Shown here piece after piece: positions 6,184-8,860 of a stretch of DNA of 8,860 bases. This stretch comes from CAZPFP01 sp964585895. GTDB lineage: Bacteria > Patescibacteriota > Microgenomatia > PFEM01 > JAHIFH01. A program made the position numbers and the translations under genes. The notes under the pieces were generated by a model, which was not told where the DNA came from, did not search any database, and saw nothing but the letters and a program-made list of their open reading frames with translations. The stretch lies in NCBI GenBank assembly GCA_964585895.1, contig CAZPFP010000027.1:1-8860 (forward strand), given 5' to 3'. The number at the start of each line of letters is the position of its first letter. Within the stretch, counting starts at the first letter, position 1.

Positions 6184-7760
6184 CTCTCCTCCCTTTGTTG
6201 TCTAAGATAATCTTCTGCTTTAATTATTTTTGCCAGCGGGTCGCCATTGGGATAATTGATCACCTCCAAGGGCGTCAACTCTTTTGGAAAATTTTCGGAG
6301 TAAAAAAGCAAAAGTTCATCTCCACTTAAACATTCTGGGGGAAATAAAGAAACAACATACCAATTTTTAATTTTAGCTAAAACTGGAGCACAGGAATCAA
6401 AATAGAACTTATCTCTTTCTTTCTGAAACAAAGCTGGGTCGTGTTTAGCAAAAAAGGCTAATTGGATGTAGTTAACGGCGGCACCCTCAACTAAAATATA
6501 CTGATAATCTCTCTCTACCGTTGTTAAATATTGAAAAGCTGTTTTTCTTCCGTATTGTGAAAAAGGGGCGTACGGAATAGGATAGTAAAGAAAATAATCA
6601 AAAACAAACCTCGTAAAACTGAAAATAACGATAAGGATAAAAACGAATGTCAGCGAGAACCTGGCGAATTTTTTAAGCAAGCTCAATTTTTGCCAAATAA
6701 AAACTATCCCTACCGCTGAAAGAATCTGAGGAAGAGGCAACCAAACAAACATACGAGCAATCGCTCCAAACTGGGTCAAGCTGTTGGGTAATGGATAAAG
6801 GAATAACCATGGAACAAGAAAGGAGAGAGTTTTATCTTTTTTCTTTAAAAGGTTAAAAAATCCAATCAAGATAAGGGGAAATTCAAAAAGATAAAAAAGA
6901 GCCATGGGCGTGACGTGTTTTTGATCGAAACGGGAGGAGGTAAAAAGAGAAAAAATGGAAAAATTAAGAAGATAGTTCTGGAAAAAAATCCTCATCAGAG
7001 TCAATGGTCTTTGAATCCCTAAGGGAAGACCAGGAGTGGAAAAAATACCAACTTGTTGAAATCGTACCTGACCATGAGAAAAAAGGGCAATAAAAAGAGG
7101 CAAAACCAAAACTAAAACTGCTAGGCAGGAAATTTTTGTTCTCCTTTTCAATTGCCAAAACCAATTTCTATTTAACCAAACAAAAATTAAAAGAAAAAAG
7201 GGCAAAAAAAGTTGATAAGCATGATAAGTATAAAGAGTTAAAACAAAAAAAAGAAGAGAGACCGGCAAAAATTTTTCCTCTTTTTGAGATTTCAGTAAAA
7301 GATAAAAACCTAGGATAGTAAAGAAAAGGGCAATATTTGCCTCATGACCAAAGCGGTTAAGAAAAATATGCCAAGGAGAAATAGCCAAAAGAAAGGCAGC
7401 CAAAAGGGCAACTTTTTCTGAAAACATCTTTTGAGCTAAAAGAAATGTAGCCAAAATTGTCAAAACTCCAAAAAAAGCGGAAGGGAAACGAACCGCAAAT
7501 TCATTAAGACCAAAAATAACCTCTGGGAGTACTGTCAAATAAATAGTCAGAGGTAATTTATACTCACCAGAGCCTTTAAAATTGTCTATTGGCATGAACT
7601 TGCCCCACTCATCTTTGCCAGTCTTTAAAATTGAATAGGCATTGTAACCAATCGAGGCTTCATCATCCATAAATCCCATCGGAATAGATGTTAATTTCCA
7701 AAACCTTAAAGCAAAAGCCAAAATTAAAATCAGAATTAGAACAAATATCGTTTTCTTCAT
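6180..7760 (-). CDS. GT-C membrane glycosyltransferase (GT39/ArnT-like), full length
   Basis: A 526-residue integral membrane enzyme expected to transfer a sugar from a polyprenyl-phosphate donor to an acceptor outside the cytoplasmic membrane. TM1 (about 5-21) is followed by the first loop with D32-D33-E34-A35, the position of the catalytic acidic residues in GT39/GT83-type enzymes. Then come RFPSA (91-95), SPWH (128-131) with R136 and E140, many helices to about 390, and a soluble C-terminal domain (about 395-526) with K439-x-D-P-x3-Q446 and cysteines 457 and 477. Length and topology are normal for the family. The ATG at 7760 overlaps the previous stop (ATGA) and has an AGGA Shine-Dalgarno seven bases upstream, inside the previous gene. 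The first loop differs from its paralogues after the DEA motif (NFKGSGEYKLP), suggesting a different acceptor or sugar. Exact substrate unknown. Confidence 0.88.
   Translation of the reverse strand: MKKTIFVLILILILAFALRFWKLTSIPMGFMDDEASIGYNAYSILKTGKDEWGKFMPIDNFKGSGEYKLPLTIYLTVLPEVIFGLNEFAVRFPSAFFGVLTILATFLLAQKMFSEKVALLAAFLLAISPWHIFLNRFGHEANIALFFTILGFYLLLKSQKEEKFLPVSLLFFVLTLYTYHAYQLFLPFFLLIFVWLNRNWFWQLKRRTKISCLAVLVLVLPLFIALFSHGQVRFQQVGIFSTPGLPLGIQRPLTLMRIFFQNYLLNFSIFSLFTSSRFDQKHVTPMALFYLFEFPLILIGFFNLLKKKDKTLSFLVPWLFLYPLPNSLTQFGAIARMFVWLPLPQILSAVGIVFIWQKLSLLKKFARFSLTFVFILIVIFSFTRFVFDYFLYYPIPYAPFSQYGRKTAFQYLTTVERDYQYILVEGAAVNYIQLAFFAKHDPALFQKERDKFYFDSCAPVLAKIKNWYVVSLFPPECLSGDELLLFYSENFPKELTPLEVINYPNGDPLAKIIKAEDYLRQQREER
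6188..6195 (-). promoter_or_regulatory. Strong Shine-Dalgarno for the DPM1-like GT2 gene at 6183
   Basis: AAGGGAGG ends four bases before the ATG at 6183. It lies within the last codons of the upstream GT-C gene, where it encodes part of Q-R-E-E-R. It is clearly the strongest ribosome binding site in the window, so this soluble enzyme may be made in greater amount than its membrane neighbours, in addition to ATGA coupling. Confidence 0.7.
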
Positions 7761-8458
7761 TTTTGTTTCCTACTGCTGATAAATTTAATTGCCTGGAAAA
7801 TTCCTAAGGCAGAAATTATTGGCAATAAAGCCAAGCCTAAAGCTGAATGGAAATAGTTAAATCCACTTGTAAAACTTGCCGTCAGAGGATAAAGAAAAAT
7901 CCAAGTGGTCAAGAGTAAATTCTTCCGCCAGGAGACTAAAATGGAAAATAAACCCAAATAGAAAAAGGGGGCAAGAATGAGATTTCCCCTTCCTGAAATA
8001 AAAAGAGTATCAGTGGAAAAGTGGCCCAGAAAATTTAAAAGATATTGCTGAACAAAGAAAGCAGGTTTATTATAAATCAAGCGACAAACCGGTATCGGAA
8101 AAAGCTGATGGCATCTATTAATATAGTTATGAATTATAGGAACGAAGGTTGGGTCAGAAGAAAAACCGTGTTTCAGCCAAAAACCCAAATCCGGGTAAAG
8201 AATTAAAAATGTTAATAAAGAAGCAAAAATTAGAAAACAAATAGCAATCTTAGGTTGAATTTTAAGGATCAACCAAAGACCATAGGTTAAAAAAATGGCG
8301 AGAAGGAAAACCTTTGTTTCTCCCGAGGGGATTAACGATCTACTCCAAAAAGAAGTGGTAGTAAGGAAAGCCGCCAAAAGTCCTACTTGACGATTAAAAA
8401 TTTTGCTGGCTAAAAGAGCAACGCCAAGAATAATTAAAAGAAACAAAAAAAGACTCAT
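7757..8458 (-). CDS. Shortened GT-C-type membrane protein lacking the catalytic first loop
   Basis: This 233-residue multipass protein resembles the core of the full-length GT-C enzymes downstream. Residues 3-67 align with residues ~98-155 of the 526-residue neighbour (shared LLAAFL and SFW/SPW positions), and 133-228 align with its ~258-360 (identical YLLNF; W-x-FLYPL). Missing are the N-terminal ~97 residues with the catalytic DEA motif, a middle stretch of about 45-50 residues including a helix, and the whole C-terminal extracytoplasmic domain. The conserved R-x3-E after the SPWH position is disrupted (R replaced by P). It has its own C-x8-C pair (C116, C125) in a loop. An in-frame TAG lies four codons upstream of the ATG, so the N-terminus is not hidden in this frame. 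ATGA overlaps join it to both neighbours. It is unlikely to be catalytic in the usual way; it could be a decayed copy, a reduced accessory protein, or an assembly artefact. Confidence 0.75.
   Translation of the reverse strand: MSLFLFLLIILGVALLASKIFNRQVGLLAAFLTTTSFWSRSLIPSGETKVFLLAIFLTYGLWLILKIQPKIAICFLIFASLLTFLILYPDLGFWLKHGFSSDPTFVPIIHNYINRCHQLFPIPVCRLIYNKPAFFVQQYLLNFLGHFSTDTLFISGRGNLILAPFFYLGLFSILVSWRKNLLLTTWIFLYPLTASFTSGFNYFHSALGLALLPIISALGIFQAIKFISSRKQK
7768..7771 (-). promoter_or_regulatory. Shine-Dalgarno AGGA for the 526-residue GT-C gene
   Basis: AGGA with a seven-base spacer precedes the ATG at 7760 and lies inside the end of the shortened GT-C gene. Together with the ATGA overlap it supports the chosen start. 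Confidence 0.55.
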
Positions 8459-8860
8459 ATTAAATCTCTATCTTTTTTTACAAATAATTTCCTTACCTTT
8501 CTTCTTGATTTTGAGGCTTCTGGTAATTGCTTTAGAGCCATCAAAAAGCCCATCAATAATAATCCACGAGAACGAAAATTCGTCAAGATTAAATGATAAG
8601 GCAGCCAAAAAAGATGGCTTAAAAGAAAATCCGGATCAGAAATATTTTTCCAAACAAACAAGAATTGATTTTTAAAGGAAATAATTTTAATCTTTTGGGG
8701 ACCAAAAACTCTGATGTTAGTGGTTTCATGATGGTGATTGACGATACTCTTTGGTTCAAATAAAATTTGCCAATCATGTTTTAAGGCCCGATAGGAGATA
8801 TCCCGATCTTCTTCATAGGCTGGTCGAAATAAAGTATCCATTCCTCCAATCTCCAACCAT
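8455..8860 (-). CDS. GT2-family glycosyltransferase, C-terminal fragment (5' end outside window)
   Basis: The reading frame is open to the window edge (it reads W-L-E-I-G-G-M-D from base 8859), so this is the last ~134 residues of a longer protein whose nucleotide-binding half lies outside. The fragment starts with the GGMD segment that precedes the catalytic-base region in many GT2 enzymes, followed by YEEDRDISYRA, which fits the conserved E-D-x-D-hydrophobic-x-x-R motif. Next come 'FEPKSIVNHHHE', matching the usual P-x-s-x-v-x-H strand, then a hydrophobic stretch (about LSHLFWLPYHLIL and LLLMGFLMAL) and a basic tail. This pattern is typical of rhamnosyltransferase-like, inverting cytoplasmic GT2 enzymes that use nucleotide sugars and touch the membrane through the C-terminus. 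Donor and acceptor cannot be told. Its TGA stop overlaps the next gene's ATG (ATGA), implying translational coupling. Confidence 0.85.
   Translation of the reverse strand, partial: WLEIGGMDTLFRPAYEEDRDISYRALKHDWQILFEPKSIVNHHHETTNIRVFGPQKIKIISFKNQFLFVWKNISDPDFLLSHLFWLPYHLILTNFRSRGLLLMGFLMALKQLPEASKSRRKVRKLFVKKDRDLI

Noticed and set aside
7136..7318. Lysine-rich open frame of 60 codons on the plus strand
   Set aside because: Its Lys/Glu-rich composition is the reverse complement of the T-rich codons for Phe/Leu membrane helices in the GT-C gene on the other strand.
2048..7760. Oligosaccharyltransferase (STT3/PglB) identity for the GT-C proteins
   Set aside because: No WWDxG-type motif is present, proteins are shorter, and the first loop is of the GT39-like DEA type.
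5434..8458. Alternative genetic code with UGA as glycine (as in Gracilibacteria or Absconditabacteria)
   Set aside because: TGA ends five genes, four of them exactly at ATGA overlaps, and no in-frame TGA occurs within conserved domains.
8459..8480. Idea that the missing N-terminus of the shortened GT-C is encoded upstream through a frameshift
   Set aside because: An in-frame TAG at 8470-8468 closes the frame, and the bases above it encode the recognisable C-terminus of the GT2 gene, leaving no room for a DEA-containing N-terminus.
8403..8675. Open frame of 90 codons on the plus strand spanning two genes
   Set aside because: It lies opposite the conserved end of the GT2 fragment and the start of the shortened GT-C; no motif or ribosome binding site supports it.
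1..8860. CRISPR arrays, insertion sequences, attachment sites
   Set aside because: No regularly spaced repeats, terminal inverted repeats or transposase-like frames were seen on either strand.

Overview
The window is a dense run of eight glycosyltransferase genes, all on the minus strand, so transcription runs from high to low coordinates. No other kind of gene is visible. The sequence is AT-rich, TGA is used as a real stop (so this is not a UGA-recoded lineage), and several paralogous membrane glycosyltransferases with a (D/N)DEA or ADEA first-loop motif sit side by side. Together these suggest a Candidate Phyla Radiation bacterium (Patescibacteria, most likely Microgenomates-like). That placement rests on recognition of protein style and not on a marker gene. 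A run of ten N at 288-297 marks it as a draft, probably metagenome-derived, assembly.

Layout in order of transcription: (1) 8860-8455, the C-terminal part of a GT2 enzyme cut by the window edge; (2) 8458-7757, a strongly shortened GT-C membrane protein lacking the catalytic first loop; (3) 7760-6180, a full-length GT-C enzyme; (4) 6183-5434, a soluble DPM1-like GT2 enzyme; (5) 5437-3764, a second full-length GT-C enzyme. Genes 1-5 are joined by four consecutive four-base ATGA stop/start overlaps, so they are almost certainly one translationally coupled operon. A 102-base gap (3662-3763) then holds two GC-rich hairpins, the second looking like a terminator or attenuator. After it come (6) 3661-2048, a third full-length GT-C enzyme; (7) 2033-1317, a second DPM1-like GT2 enzyme; a 72-base gap with promoter-like sequences; and (8) 1244-24, a GT87-like GT-C protein containing the N gap.

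A likely joint role: the two cytoplasmic DPM1-like enzymes load sugars onto polyprenyl phosphate, and the multipass GT-C enzymes use such lipid-linked sugars outside the membrane to decorate a surface glycan, lipid or protein. The partial GT2 would act on the cytoplasmic side in assembling the acceptor. No flippase, polymerase, ligase or sugar-nucleotide synthesis gene is in the window. The most notable features are the shortened GT-C that keeps its operon junctions, and a cysteine pair plus a K-x-D-P-x3-Q motif shared by the otherwise divergent C-terminal domains of the three full-length GT-C enzymes.
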